In this document: piece after piece, positions 37,980 to 47,470 of the stretch
How positions within the stretch are numbered: the first letter of the stretch is position 1
Layout: each line of letters starts with the position of its first letter
Assembly: GCF_036850765.1 (NCBI RefSeq)
Contig: NC_089498.1
Location: 48,907,795 to 48,971,794 of the forward strand
DNA: 64,000 nucleotides
Reading direction: 5' to 3'
Origin: Saccopteryx bilineata
Taxonomy: Eukaryota; Chordata; Mammalia; Chiroptera; Emballonuridae
Program-made: the position numbers and the translations under genes
Notes under the pieces: generated by a model
Seen by the model: only the letters and a program-made list of their open reading frames with translations
Told to the model about the DNA's origin: nothing
Database searches by the model: none

Positions 37980-39825
37980 TAAGGCAGGGGTCCCCAAACT
38001 ACGGCCCGCGGGCCACATGCAGCCCCCTGAGGCCATTTATCCGGCCCCGCCGCACTTCCGGAAGGGGCACCTCTTTCATTGGTGGTCAGTGAGAGGAGCA
38101 TAGTTCCCATTGAAATATTGGTCAGTTTGTTGATTTAAATTTACTTGTTCTTTATTTTAAATATTGTATTTGTTCCCGTTCTGTTTTTTTACTTTAAAAT
38201 AAGATATGTGCACTGTGCATAGGAATTTGTTCATAGTTGTTTTTATAGTTCGGCCCTCCAACGGTCTGAGAGACAGTGAACTAGCCCCCTGTGTAAAAAG
38301 TTTGGGGACCCCTGCCTTAAGGTATAATTTGGCAGTATCACTGTTAGAAAGGATTTCTAAATTCAGCCATTTATAAAATATGGATGATAATGGCTTCACA
38401 TGTTTTATAGTTTCCAATAAGAGAATATATGTTAAGATGTATATATAATACGGTACAGGTAGATAGAGACCTACTTTATACTAGAAACCTGATTAGGATT
38501 AAGATACAGAAAAAAGAATGGTGGAAATGCTGTTGGCATTGTTAATTAAGGTCTGTAACTGATGGGGTGCAGTGAAGAGAGTGAATTGCCTCATGGTATT
38601 GTCAACATGGCCCCATCCACATCCAGCCTACTGCAACGCATCCTGGGAGTGAAAGGCACACTGATCGTGGCATATAACCAGTGGGATTTGTAATTTTTTG
38701 CCTTCTTTACTAGACTGAGAACTCTTTAAAAGAAAGATATATACCATATTTATCTCTGCTTCTCCAGTATCCAACCTAGTGTCTGATAAATGTTTGCTGT
38801 ATACACAGATGAATAATTCTCTCTCCTTCTGGCTTATTTATCAATCTCCAGATTCATTCCTATGGGGAAAAAAAATCCCTGTTGTGGCCCTTGCTTTAGT
38901 TAATCTTCAGAAATCAGTCAAAAGAAATTGTTTCCCAAGTCAAGTCCTCAAGCTAGAGACTGCACAGAGGGAAGAAATCCTGACTCCGTTCATGATTACA
39001 GAAGATCCTCTAACACTTTCAGGTCACACCTGCCCTAAACATACCGATAGTGGTGCCTTGGGAGTGGCCCACGTAGTAGAGTCGCTCCTGTCCAGTTTTC
39101 TCTACAATAAAATTGATTGTGTCTGGAAGATCATATTTAGCCATCTCATCCACGCTGCCAAAGGAAAAAAACACAACAAACTGGAAAAAATATCTCGTTG
39201 TTAGGCCTATAATATTCAAACACATTCACTGAAGACATTAACTTTTGTTAAATATAAGACTACAGTTAATACACGATATTATGGGTCTCTGCAACTTTTG
39301 AGGATGTTGCCTAGATTGCAAGGGTAACATTGTTATGAAACTGGAATTTGAAAAATGTGACTTGCGCCTGACCAGGCAGTGGCGCAGTGGATAGAGCGTC
39401 AGACTGGGATGCGGAGGGCCCAGGTTCGAGACCCCGAGGTTGCCAGCTTGAGCCCAGGATCATCTGGTTTGAGCAAAGCTCACCAGCTTGGACCCAAGGT
39501 TGCTGGCTAGAGCAAGGGGTTACTCGGTCTGCTGTAGCCCCACGGTCAAGGCACATATGAGAAAGCAATCAATGAACAACTAAGGTGTTGCAATGAAAAA
39601 CTGATGATTGATGCTTCTCATCTTTCTCCATTCCTGTCTGTCTCTATCTATCCCTCTCTCTGACTCTCTGTCTCTGTAAAAAAAAAAAAAAAAAAGAAAA
39701 AGAAAAAGAAAAATGTGACTTGCAAATGTCTATGAAAGCTTTTCTTGAAAAGCTAGCCATAATGCACTAATTCTACAGCAGATTTAGCAAACTCCCTCAA
39801 AAAGAACAATTCCCTGGAATGCAAT

Positions 39826-39924
<99 letters not shown>

Positions 39925-42900
39925 CAGAATAAAGCAAACCTATTTGCAAAGCCTCAGCCCAGAATGACTGACTCAGATCAGACACCTGGTACTCTGAATA
40001 TTTATCAGTCATCTCAGGTGCTTCTTTGTGTATATGTGTAGTTGGAAAAACACTCATCTAGAAAGTCATCATGTTATTTGCAATAGTTCAATGACACAAT
40101 TGCACTGGGGTGTGTAATTAGGAAATGCCAAATGACTTCCAGGAGCAAGACAGGAATGAGGCCAAGGAATAAACGGCCTTAATGACCTTCAAGGCATGGT
40201 TCTTAGCTCCTATGCAAGTGTTTGACCCTATGAGCAATCAGTGCCCCAGGAAATGCTGCTCACAATACCCTGATCCTTAATTATTCAGTGATTAGGCTTT
40301 CTCCTTATTTCCCCAGATCCGGACTCCAGGGGCAGGTTTCAATATTGCCAGCTTATAGAAGGCAGAGTTTTTCCCTTATTGGGTGAGTAAACATTTGAGT
40401 CATTTATACCCAAGAACTAGAATTACTCTTGGTTTATCAAGAATATCTGGCTTTTAGGATTTTCAACTAGAACCTTGCTTCTGGTCCCATTTCTCTATCA
40501 GTTTCATTTTTCCTTTTTAATAAGAATGCCATTTCAACTGCTGTTGGTGTCCACAAGGACAAAATGATAGCCTTGGAATTAACTTTTCTAAAGCTAACCT
40601 TTTGTTTTGATTTTTTGCATATATACTTTGCATACACACATGCACACACATGCGTGCGCACACACACCAGCAAGTGGGTTTTAGTAACAAACACCAATGC
40701 AATAATAAGGGCATTTTTTCAGAGTCTATGAAGAAACCTTGGGTAGAGGAGGAAATGTTTGCTTCCTTCTTGTAGATTCCAATGGATGCATTTGAACAGA
40801 AAGAAAAAAAGCAAAGTGTTCATCAAACACACATTTTATTCATTACTACATATCTCCTACCTGAAGGCCCAGAACTCTGGTGATTTGGGTGAAAATTTCA
40901 AGTGTTTCCTGGACCAGGTATTTCCCCGGCTGTTCCCCATCCAGACGTCATAACCAGAATCTGCCAGGAGGAAAGCCAAGCTGTTGTTGGGTAGGTTGCA
41001 AATCCAGTTACTGGCAGATGCAACTAAGCCATGTTGCAAATACACAACAGGCCTCGGAGCTGCAAAACATAGGCAACAAGAATTTCATGTCAACTTCCTC
41101 AGTGTCTAAAAGAAAATTCTCTTCCTGACTTCCTGTGGTATGGAAGAGACATTAAGAGGTAAAATTTGGTGCCAGGCAAACCTAGGTTCTAGTCCTTTCT
41201 GAACTATTTGCTTGGGCAAATTATTTATCTTCTTTATGTCTTGATTTTCTCTTTGTAAAATTTGGATTCTATATAATGTATTGTGTTGTTCTGTAGGTAC
41301 AGGACTCAGATTGTCCTGGTTCAAAATCTATTCTAGTATGTGTATTAATCTCCTCAGGGTTAATTCAGTTCACTTATCTGCATAATGGGTAATAATAACA
41401 CATTATCTCATAGTGTAGTCATAAGAATTAAATTAGAATTAAAATACATAAAAGACTGTCTAGCACGATAATATTTGCTCTACTATTATTTATATTAATA
41501 ACATTTTATTTCTTAATAAGCATCTGATAAAAAAACTAACTTCTCAGAATAATAACAAAAATCATAACAATGCCAGGCAGGATGCTAGATTTTACACACA
41601 TTGTGGAATTTAATTTGCATTTTCAGAAGGCAAAATTCAAGGATTTAAGTGAAATGTCACTCAAAGTAAAATTGTTTATTTGATATAAAATTTCTATTTA
41701 TAAGTAGAATTGAAACAACTTGATTAAGAAACAGAAAAGAAAAAGAAGGAAGCAGAGAAATGGTGTTGAAAACTCAGAGAGAGGAGTGACTGGGATTTTT
41801 TTTATAAATGGTTTGTGATGCTTTGATGATACCTCAGGACTTTTCCTGATGTCACTTTTGGTGCTACACCAGCTTCCTGAGATCGGACGGGCCAGACTGG
41901 GCTCTCAGACAGCCTTCAGCCATCTGGAAGCAAGGAACGTTGTCCGTTTACCCACTTTTTTAGAAAATGGAAAGAAAAGGTATTATTAATTCTACTAAAG
42001 TTAAGTACTGCCAGATAGTCACAGTCCAGAGCCCTTCTCTGGTCTGAGCCCTCAGGCAGCTTCTCATTGTGGAAACAAAGTTCTCATGAGTATAAAGAAA
42101 ATAGAGTTATTGTGGGAAATGGATGGTTCTGTTAAGTCAGTGCTATTCCATCTCTCCCTCATTAAAATTTTAGATTTTCTTTTTCTTTTTTTAAAAAAAT
42201 GTCTTCTGGTAGATTTTTTTTCTCTCTTTAGATTTTATTTATTCATTTTTTAGAGAGAGGAGACAGAGAGATGGGGTGCGGGGGGGAGAAGCAGGAAGCA
42301 TCAACTCCCATATGTGCCTTGACCAGGCAAGCCTGGCGTTTTGAACCAGCGACCTCAGCGTTCCAGGCCAACACTTGTACCCACTGTGCCACCGCAGGTC
42401 AGGCTAGATTTTTTTTTAAAAAAATAAACCCTTCTGATGTTAGAAAGTTTTTTGTATAACACCCCAAAGAACAAGGCAGCTAAAAATCAGAAAAGAAAGC
42501 TTGCCAAATGGACCCCTCTTTTCTCTACAGATATCAATCTATATTGTAGGGAGCTAGAGATGGCTCTTTAATTAAGTTTAAGTATAGACCGTATAGGGTC
42601 AGGTTCACTTAAAAAATAAAACCTGACTGACTTGGGTTAGAGGACTAATTACTACCGATATAATGCCAGTTAGAAAGCTGTTGTAGTAATTGAAGCAAAA
42701 GATGATAATGATGTGTGAGACTGGACTTGAGTGATAGTAAAGCGCAGAGAATTCTGAAAATTAGAAAGAAATTTAGAAGGCAAGTAATAGATCTTGGTGA
42801 ATGGCTGTGTATGAGAGGTAAGGAAGAAGAAAGTATCAAAATGACTCCTAGGCTTCTAGTTTTAGAATCTAGAAAGTGGTATCTTTAGAGGAAGACCAAG

Positions 42901-45900
42901 TTTTGTTTTGTGTGTGTGTGTGTGTGTCCTTTTTATTTATGTATGTATGTATGTATGTATGTATGTATGTATGTATTTTTCTGAAGCTGGAAATGGGGAG
43001 GCAGACTCCCGCATGCGCCCGACCGGGATCCACCCAGCATGCCCACCAGGGGGCGATGCTCTGCCCATCTAGGGCGTTGCTCTGTTGCAACCAGAGCCAT
43101 TCTAGCGCCTAAGGCAGAGGCCATGTAGCCATCCTCAGCGCCCAGGCCAACTTTGCTCCAATGGAGCCTTGACTGCAGGAGAGGGAGAGAGACAGAGAGG
43201 AAGGAGAGGGGGAGGAGTGGAGAAACAGACGGGCGCCTCTCCTTTGTGCCCTGGCCAGGAATCGAACCCAGGACTCCTGCATGCCAGGCTGACATTCTAC
43301 CACTGAGCCTACTGGCCAGGGCCTGTGTGTCCTTTTTAAGATAGAGGACAAAGTAAAGAAGAAAAGGCTAAATAAACATTGTATATAAAAATGTTTTAAA
43401 AACTCCAAAGAGCTATACAAATTGAAGGGAGTGGTACAGAAGGCTGGGATGACTGTCTGCCTCCAATGGAAGACACTAGGCTGTTTCAGAAAAAAAAGCT
43501 GTCCTGCTGCCGTCAGTGTATCTAGGAATCTCTACATTAGGCATTATTCCTTTTATACCAAAATAAACCCTACCTGTTCTGGGACATCCTCTTCCGTGAG
43601 GAATCCTGTAAACTCCGAGAACATAACCATCTTTTGTCACCACATCATACTTTTCATAAGGGTAACCCCAGTAAGAAATAATCTGGCTCTGAAAAGAGGT
43701 AAGAAAAATACACATATTCATGTTGTAATCTCTTGGTTTTTATACCTGCATTGCAATACAGTAATACAGTACTTTAAGTCACAAGCTACTCTTCCTCTGT
43801 ATATTGAGACAGAATAAAGCAGGAAAATCAGGATAATTTGAGGAAGGTTTTCAAAGAAGGGTGAATGCATGCAAAGGCATGATTGAGGCGAGGCTGGGTG
43901 ACTACACATCCTGGTTTGACTGGCCTGGTATTCTTAATGCACCCTAGTTCATTCTCAAAATATTTTGACAAGAAATGATATGGTCATCTTAATAAGGAAA
44001 GCCACAGATGACTGTGCAGTACCCCATGGCTAGTAGTAACAAGTGAGCTGTTATCAAACTTAAAAAAGATGAGAGGAAGTGGTTACCAGAACCAGAGTGA
44101 GAACAAGAACAAGAAAGTCAGGTAGAGAGGACCACATTCATAAAACTTGTGACCTTCAGCTGATGGAGACAGTCTGCCTAAGGTGACCTCATGTAGAGTG
44201 CCAGAGCAATAAATCCTCTGATTTACCCTCCTTCCTTCTGTTTTCCTGCTCAAGATTTCCATTAGATGAACTGAACTGAAAATCAAAGATCAAGGGGACT
44301 TGTTGAACTAGGTCTTACAGGTCAGCCCCTTAGGCAGAAGAAAAGGTGTAAAAGAATATGTCTGGGCCCTGGCCGGTTGGCTCAGTGGTAGAGTGTTGGC
44401 CTGGCGTGCAGAAGTCCCGGGTTCGATTCCCGGCCAGGGCACACAGGAGAAGTGCCCATCTGCTTCTCCACCCCTCCCCCTCTCCTTCCTCTCTGTCTCT
44501 CTCTTCCCCTCCTGCAGCCGAGGCTCCATTGGAGCCTAGATGGCCCGGGCGCTGGGGATGGCTCCTTGGCCTCTGCCTCAGGCACTAGAGTGGCTCTGGT
44601 CGCGACAGAGCGATGCCCCAGATGGGCAGAGCATCGCCCCCTGGTGGGCGTGCCGGGTGGATCCCGGTCGGGCGCATGCAGGAGTCTGTTTGACTGCCTC
44701 CCCGTTTCCAGCTTCAGAAAAAATACAAAAAAAAAAAAAAAAAAGAATATGTCTGATCAAGTGGTGGCACAGTGACTAGCGCATAGACCTGGAATGCTGA
44801 AGACCTCAGTTCAAGATCCTAGGTCGCTAGCTTGAGCATAGGCTCATCCAGCTTGAGTGCAGGGTCGCTGGCTTGAGGGTGGGATCATAGACATGACCCA
44901 TTGGTCACTGGCTTGAGCCCAAAGGTAATTGGCTTGAGCAAGGGGTCACTGACTTGGCTGGAGCCTCCCCCTCATCAAGGAATGTATGAGAAGCAATCAC
45001 TAAACATCTAAAAATGCTGCAACTATGAGTTGATGCTTCTCATCTCCTTCCCTTCCTGTCTATCTCTTTCTCTTTGTCACTCTCTCCCACTTGCTTAAAA
45101 GGAAAATAATACAGAGTAGCTCTAGAGGGGTAAACAAAAAGAGATCCTCACCACAAATATACAAAGAAGAGGGGAACTACTGTTTACTGTATAGAAGATG
45201 ATTTATATCTCCCGTTTTATTAATCTCAACAAACAGCTTTCAGATATAATTATAAGTAAGTTTAGCTCCAAACCATGTCCTAACCACAAAATTATGCATT
45301 TTTCGATGCCAGGCACCACAAGAGGTGTGTATACATTGTGGAGTCATATGATGCAGTGGTTATGAGACTAACAGTATGACATTGAATTTCAACTTTTCCT
45401 CTTATTAGCTCTGGAATTTAGGGAAAGCTACTTAACCTTTCTGTGCCTCATTTCCCTCAACTGTCAAATAAAGATAATAATAGTAATTCTTTGCAGATTT
45501 GTTGTGAGGGTTAAACATAAAGAATCTATACCAGTGCCTGGCACAAAGTATGTGCTCCATAATGTTTGCTATTCTTACTATCATTATAGAATAATTAAAA
45601 GCCAAAAAGCACCAAGACCAGGAAGAAGAAAATGTATGTGAATATGAGAGGAAAAGAAAAATTTGTATTGAGGACATATATTTATAGACTGTGAGTTCAG
45701 CAGCTGGGAGTTGAGAGGTAGGGGGTGCCTGTTGGATGAACTGGAGAGGAAAATAAAAAAAGACACTAATTTAAAAACCTTAGTCCCATCTTAAAGTTCT
45801 AATATAAACAGGTGTGAGTAAGGACATCAGTAGTGTACAATGTATACAGGAGTATGGAGTATCCCATTAGAATAAAGTTTATAGTGGACATTAATCATTT

Positions 45901-46504
45901 AATCATTTGTTCCTTTTTTTTTTCCCAGCACCATTTTATTCTACTCCACTTCTGGTATGAATTCCTGCATATTAAGATTCTTTTGGTTAAAGCAACCAAA
46001 ACCAATTCTGGTTTACTTAATTAAACTGATATAGCTCATAGAAATTGCTTTAGAAAAAAATCATAGAAATTGCTTTAGAAAAAAATCATAGAAATTGCTT
46101 TAGAAAAAAACCTAGCACTCAAGGATTCTCTGAAGGTCATCAGTAGGAACTCATAAACTTTCTTCTCAGTAAGCCACCATCAGATGGGAGCTCAAACTAC
46201 CAGAATGGGGAGTATGCCTGCCCCAACTTGAATCTGGTCTTTCAACCCTTGATTAGTTAGCTATGTCAAGGGACAAGAGAGGAGGCATAGATTTAGTCAA
46301 TTTAGAATAGTTGAAAACTAGACAAATACATCAATTATATCTAAAATGATAATAAATTAATAATTCTTCACTTAATTTTTTCCTTAATAAATGACTTACA
46401 AGATTCATATTAGCTTCAGGGTTTGTGATGCTTCCTTTCTTGTGATGACCATTTAGAGGTCCAAGAAGAAGCATCCAGCATGCTGCTGCTAAAAGCTGCC
46501 ACAT
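25917..46504 (-). CDS. LIPK: LIPK, lipase family member K, complete nine-exon coding region
   Basis: Secreted acid-lipase-family (AB-hydrolase) enzyme; human LIPK is expressed in late keratinocyte differentiation and is thought to act in epidermal lipid processing. Coding exons, in transcript order: 46504-46400, 43688-43574, 41059-40861, 39154-39045, 37416-37280, 32150-32004, 29732-29661, 26872-26801, 26150-25917. They sum to 1191 bp (396 aa), close to the family's usual 398-400. All introns are GT-AG and all phases join without a stop. Residues 1-19 form a signal peptide ([19 protein letters not shown]). The nucleophile is Ser171 in GHSQG, the acid Asp342 in SGGED, the base His371 in YNHVD. 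Spacings of 171 and 200 residues from the serine equal those of gastric lipase (153/324/353). Cys245, Cys254 and Cys262 match its disulfide pair and free cysteine. Sequons lie at Asn34, Asn98 and Asn326. LIPK is preferred over LIPF, LIPJ, LIPN and LIPM from remembered similarity of the N-terminus and of the C-terminal DAPQEIYQD segment; orthology was not tested by search. Confidence 0.92.
26295..26441 (-). mobile_element. Short tRNA SINE (type D), reverse, 3' LIPK intron
   Basis: Minus-strand head cctggcaagatagttggtt, B box ttcgatccctggtcagggc, (CT)n, A-rich tail. Confidence 0.8.
26623..26754. mobile_element. Mariner-like MITE, 132 bp
   Basis: Terminal inverted repeats gatgtggcaaaagttggttt and, reverse-complemented at the other end, ggtgtggcaaaagtaggttt; TA on both flanks (26621-26622, 26755-26756). 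No coding capacity. Lies 47 bp into the LIPK intron between exons 8 and 9. Confidence 0.85.
26801..26872 (-). CDS. LIPK: LIPK coding exon 8
   Basis: 72 bp, 24 residues, [20 protein letters not shown] then HFHQ. Acceptor tttattttatttag, donor gtacaa (a weaker donor than the others), phase 0 on both sides. Confidence 0.93.
27216..27585 (-). mobile_element. tRNA-derived bat SINE, type A, reverse
   Basis: Complete, with a perfect 15-bp duplication, tttatatctctttta (27201-27215, 27586-27600). In the LIPK intron between exons 7 and 8. Confidence 0.95.
28160..28410 (+). repeat. MIR
   Basis: gtgtgaatccaggcttcaac...tcacctgtaaaataggaatgac...gttgtgaatattaaacaag. A second MIR fragment lies at 28590-28700. 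Confidence 0.65.
29008..29100. repeat. Compound microsatellite (TC)n(CA)n(CG)n
   Basis: (TC)n from about 29009, then (CA)n, then a CG/CA run to 29100; alternating purine-pyrimidine with a CG core. In the LIPK intron between exons 7 and 8. Confidence 0.9.
29661..29732 (-). CDS. LIPK: LIPK coding exon 7
   Basis: 72 bp, 24 residues, [20 protein letters not shown] then HWGQ. Too short to appear as a long frame; found by continuing the family alignment. Acceptor ctttactttgcag, donor gtatgt, phase 0 on both sides. Confidence 0.93.
30258..30388 (-). mobile_element. Short tRNA SINE (type C), reverse, head lost
   Basis: Has tail, CT-rich part and the catatgtgccttgaccaggc block; the tRNA-like head is missing. 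Confidence 0.7.
32004..32150 (-). CDS. LIPK: LIPK coding exon 6 (cysteine block)
   Basis: 147 bp, residues 223-271, in frame at both ends. It holds Cys245, Cys254 and Cys262, with the same 9 and 8 residue spacing as the disulfide pair and free cysteine of gastric lipase. Acceptor ttgatcttgcag, donor gtatgt. Confidence 0.94.
32382..32691. mobile_element. hAT nonautonomous transposon, 310 bp
   Basis: Ends caggtgtcaccaaccttttt and, reverse-complemented, cagtggtcttcgacccccag. Perfect 8-bp target duplication ccatagaa (32374-32381 and 32692-32699), the hAT hallmark. LIPK intron between exons 5 and 6. Confidence 0.93.
33939..34137 (+). mobile_element. VES-like short tRNA SINE (type D) in old L1
   Basis: Head cctggcctggttgctcagttgg, B box gggtttgacccc, (TC)n, A-rich tail. 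Flanked by tgtattcctatgta / tgtattcctacata (33925-33938, 34138-34151). Confidence 0.9.
34563..34935 (-). mobile_element. Type B SINE, long variant, reverse
   Basis: Minus-strand head ttgaccacgtggtggcgcag, with several repeated 'gctggcttgagc'-type blocks and a CT-rich end. Sits inside the old L1. Confidence 0.88.
35684..36014 (-). mobile_element. Type B SINE, reverse
   Basis: Perfect 13-bp duplication ctcagttttattg (35671-35683, 36015-36027). LIPK intron between exons 5 and 6. Confidence 0.93.
36302..36575 (+). repeat. MIR, nearly full length
   Basis: Runs from tttattgaaggcttacagtgtgcaagac through atcctcacagcagccttatg to ctactctatactacctc, the whole MIR order. Confidence 0.85.
36852..37219 (+). 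mobile_element. tRNA-derived bat SINE, type A, beside LIPK exon 5
   Basis: Complete copy with A box ttggctcagcggt and B box gggtttgattcc. Flanked by atcagcagg / atcaacagg. It is antisense to LIPK, so its A tail is a poly(T) run about 60 nt after the exon 5 donor in the transcript. Confidence 0.93.
37280..37416 (-). CDS. LIPK: LIPK coding exon 5
   Basis: 137 bp, residues 177-222, beginning [16 protein letters not shown] and [13 protein letters not shown], typical of the family core. Donor gtatgt. An antisense SINE ends only about 60 bp inside the following intron (36852-37219). Confidence 0.94.
37943..37978. repeat. (CA)n microsatellite
   Basis: About 18 CA units directly against the hAT target duplication. 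Confidence 0.9.
37985..38314. mobile_element. hAT nonautonomous transposon, 330 bp, young
   Basis: Perfect terminal inverted repeats, caggggtccccaaact and agtttggggacccctg, and a perfect 8-bp target duplication, ccttaagg, itself palindromic (37977-37984 and 38315-38322). No transposase frame. LIPK intron between exons 4 and 5. Confidence 0.96.
38690..38815 (+). repeat. LINE2 3' end relic
   Basis: gactgagaactctttaaaag...tttatctctgcttctccagtatccaacctagtgtctg fits the L2 terminus. Confidence 0.65.
39045..39154 (-). CDS. LIPK: LIPK coding exon 4 (catalytic serine)
   Basis: 110 bp. It encodes [14 protein letters not shown] and the nucleophile elbow GHSQGTT with Ser171. Acceptor cctttggcag, donor gtatgt, exit phase 1; codon 177 (Gly) is split with the next exon. 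Confidence 0.95.
39366..39707 (+). mobile_element. Type B SINE, complete
   Basis: Head gcctgaccaggcagtggcgcag, B box gttcgagacc, A-rich tail with GAAAAA repeats. Perfect 16-bp duplication gaaaaatgtgacttgc (39350-39365, 39708-39723). LIPK intron between exons 3 and 4. Confidence 0.96.
39826..39920. repeat. (TG)n(TA)n microsatellite
   Basis: About 95 bp, alternating TG then TA without interruption. Confidence 0.95.
40861..41059 (-). CDS. LIPK: LIPK coding exon 3
   Basis: 199 bp, as I recall for this exon in the family. It encodes residues 74-140 and carries the oxyanion-region motif YLQHGL and the family signature [16 protein letters not shown]. Donor gtagga, exit phase 2. Asn98-Asn-Ser is a sequon. 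Confidence 0.95.
41160..41480 (+). repeat. Two MIR relics in tandem
   Basis: First near 41160-41280 (tttgcttgggcaaattatttatcttctttatgtc), second near 41310-41480 (cacttatctgcataatgggtaataataac). Confidence 0.55.
42221..42405 (-). mobile_element. Short tRNA SINE (type C), reverse
   Basis: Minus-strand head gcctgacctgcggtggcacag, body ending with catgcttcctgc-like text and A-rich tail. Flanked by tagattttttt on both sides. Confidence 0.88.
42936..43323 (-). mobile_element. tRNA-derived bat SINE, type A, reverse
   Basis: Perfect 15-bp duplication tgtgtgtccttttta (42921-42935, 43324-43338). Its tail has become a (GTAT)n microsatellite at 42938-42976. About 250 bp from LIPK exon 2. Confidence 0.95.
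43574..43688 (-). CDS. LIPK: LIPK coding exon 2
   Basis: 115 bp. It encodes residues 36-73 plus the first base of codon 74, starting [16 protein letters not shown], the conserved lid-proximal N-terminal block of acid lipases. Acceptor ttacctcttttcag, donor gtaggg, exit phase 1. Confidence 0.93.
44365..44740 (+). mobile_element. tRNA-derived bat SINE, type A, near consensus
   Basis: A box ttggctcagtggt and B box gggttcgattccc intact. Perfect 15-bp duplication aaaagaatatgtctg (44350-44364, 44741-44755). The duplication overlaps the first bases of the older SINE that follows. Confidence 0.96.
44751..45105 (+). mobile_element. Type B SINE, older
   Basis: Head gtctgatcaagtggtggcacag, three 'gcttgag' blocks, CT-rich end. 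Its 5' end was the target of the insertion at 44365-44740. Confidence 0.88.
45180..45300 (+). repeat. MIR 3' end
   Basis: tttattaatctcaacaaacagc then tttagctccaaaccatgtcctaacc, the MIR terminus. Confidence 0.55.
45347..45575 (+). repeat. MIR
   Basis: tgcagtggttatgagac...acttaacctttctgtgcctcatttcc...agtgcctggcacaaagtatg: a clear MIR. Confidence 0.85.
46036..46110. repeat. Three perfect tandem copies of a 25-bp unit
   Basis: The unit opens tcatagaaattgctttag and ends in seven A; copies at 46036-46060, 46061-46085 and 46086-46110 are identical. LIPK intron between exons 1 and 2. Confidence 0.97.
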
Positions 46505-46514
46505 TTGGGTCTGC
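46400..46514 (-). CDS. LIPK: LIPK first coding exon (signal peptide)
   Basis: The ATG is at 46504-46502. A 3' splice site (tttcctttcccag) just upstream makes the exon start at 46514, so a further noncoding 5' UTR exon must lie upstream; I could not place it. The exon encodes residues 1-35, including the hydrophobic signal peptide, and ends in phase 0 at 46400 before donor gtaagt. Confidence 0.9.
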
Positions 46515-47255
46515 CTGGGAAAGGAAATATCAATATATTTGTCATCAGAAAGAATTCTAAGAGAGAAATATGGTGTCATCTTCTATAACATTCTTTGAGA
46601 GGGATTAGAAACATACTTCTAGTTGTACTTTAATAAGTAATACACTTAATTATTCCACACTCATCTCATGAAAAATCTAAAAAGGTGACTGTTTTAGTAA
46701 AAAAAGAAAGAGAGAAGAAAAGAAAGAAGGGAGAAGAAGAAAAGAAAAACCAATATCAATTAAGTGTCCAATGGGTAATTGGATAAAAGAAGGAAATGTA
46801 TAGTTTGCAGAGAAAGAAATATAACAACCAATATATTCAAAGCAGACTTAATAATTCTAATTATCAGAGAAGTTAGTATTTTTCTTCTGATGGTGGAACT
46901 GAGCACTGGCACAGGTTTTAAGAAAGAAATTTACTAACATGCCTTGCAAATTTAAAAATATTTATATCATTCATTGTCATTCTATTTTTAGGAGTTTATT
47001 CAAAAGAAAAATAATATATGTAAGTACCATGCATAAAATTATTCTCTGTAGCTTAAAACAGTAAAATTTCCCAAATAAGAGATTGGTAGAATAAATGATG
47101 GGTGAGGAAGAATAGATTTAGACAAGTATTAGGTTTATGTGTGATGTGTGAAATTCCTGTTTACATAATAGTAAGGAAAAAACAATGTAAATTGTGCATA
47201 TATTTTGAACTCGTGATAAAACAAATTATAAAGGAAAGGCAAACACTAAGTACCA

Positions 47256-47470
47256 AATTTATTATGGTTATATCTACATGATGACTAGAGAGGCAAGGGA
47301 AGGTGGAGACAGGCGAAGGGGGGATACATGGTAATGATGGAGACCACGTGGGGAGGTGCACACAGAATACAGAGTGCAGATGATGTGTCGTAGAACTGCA
47401 CACCTGAAACCTGTATAATTTGTTAACCAGGGTCACCCCACTAAATTCAATGAAAAGAAAAATAAATAAA
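47256..47470 (+). mobile_element. L1 3' UTR fragment
   Basis: Ends gcacacctgaaacctgtata...cagggtcaccccactaaa and A-rich tail. Confidence 0.75.

Larger units (their letters stand above)
26151..46399 (-). other. LIPK: LIPK introns 1-8
   Basis: Introns in transcript order: 46399-43689, 43573-41060, 40860-39155, 39044-37417, 37279-32151, 32003-29733, 29660-26873, 26800-26151. Those between exons 5 and 6 (5.1 kb) and between exons 7 and 8 (2.8 kb) are enlarged by transposable elements listed separately. The last one, 650 bp, still carries a truncated SINE. Confidence 0.9.

Noticed and set aside
39019..39225. Start or end of LIPK exon 4 taken from the open frame itself
   Set aside because: The frame runs past both splice sites; phases and family length fix the exon at 39045-39154.
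42938..42976. Short regular repeats that might suggest a CRISPR-like array
   Set aside because: A (GTAT)n microsatellite grown from a SINE tail, in a eukaryotic genome.
44388..44431. tRNA gene, from good A and B boxes
   Set aside because: The boxes belong to a SINE head; no cloverleaf with paired acceptor arms is formed and a SINE body follows.
46028..46115. Triplicate as part of a coding repeat
   Set aside because: It lies in an intron, has a 25-bp (non-triplet) unit and contains stops in all frames.
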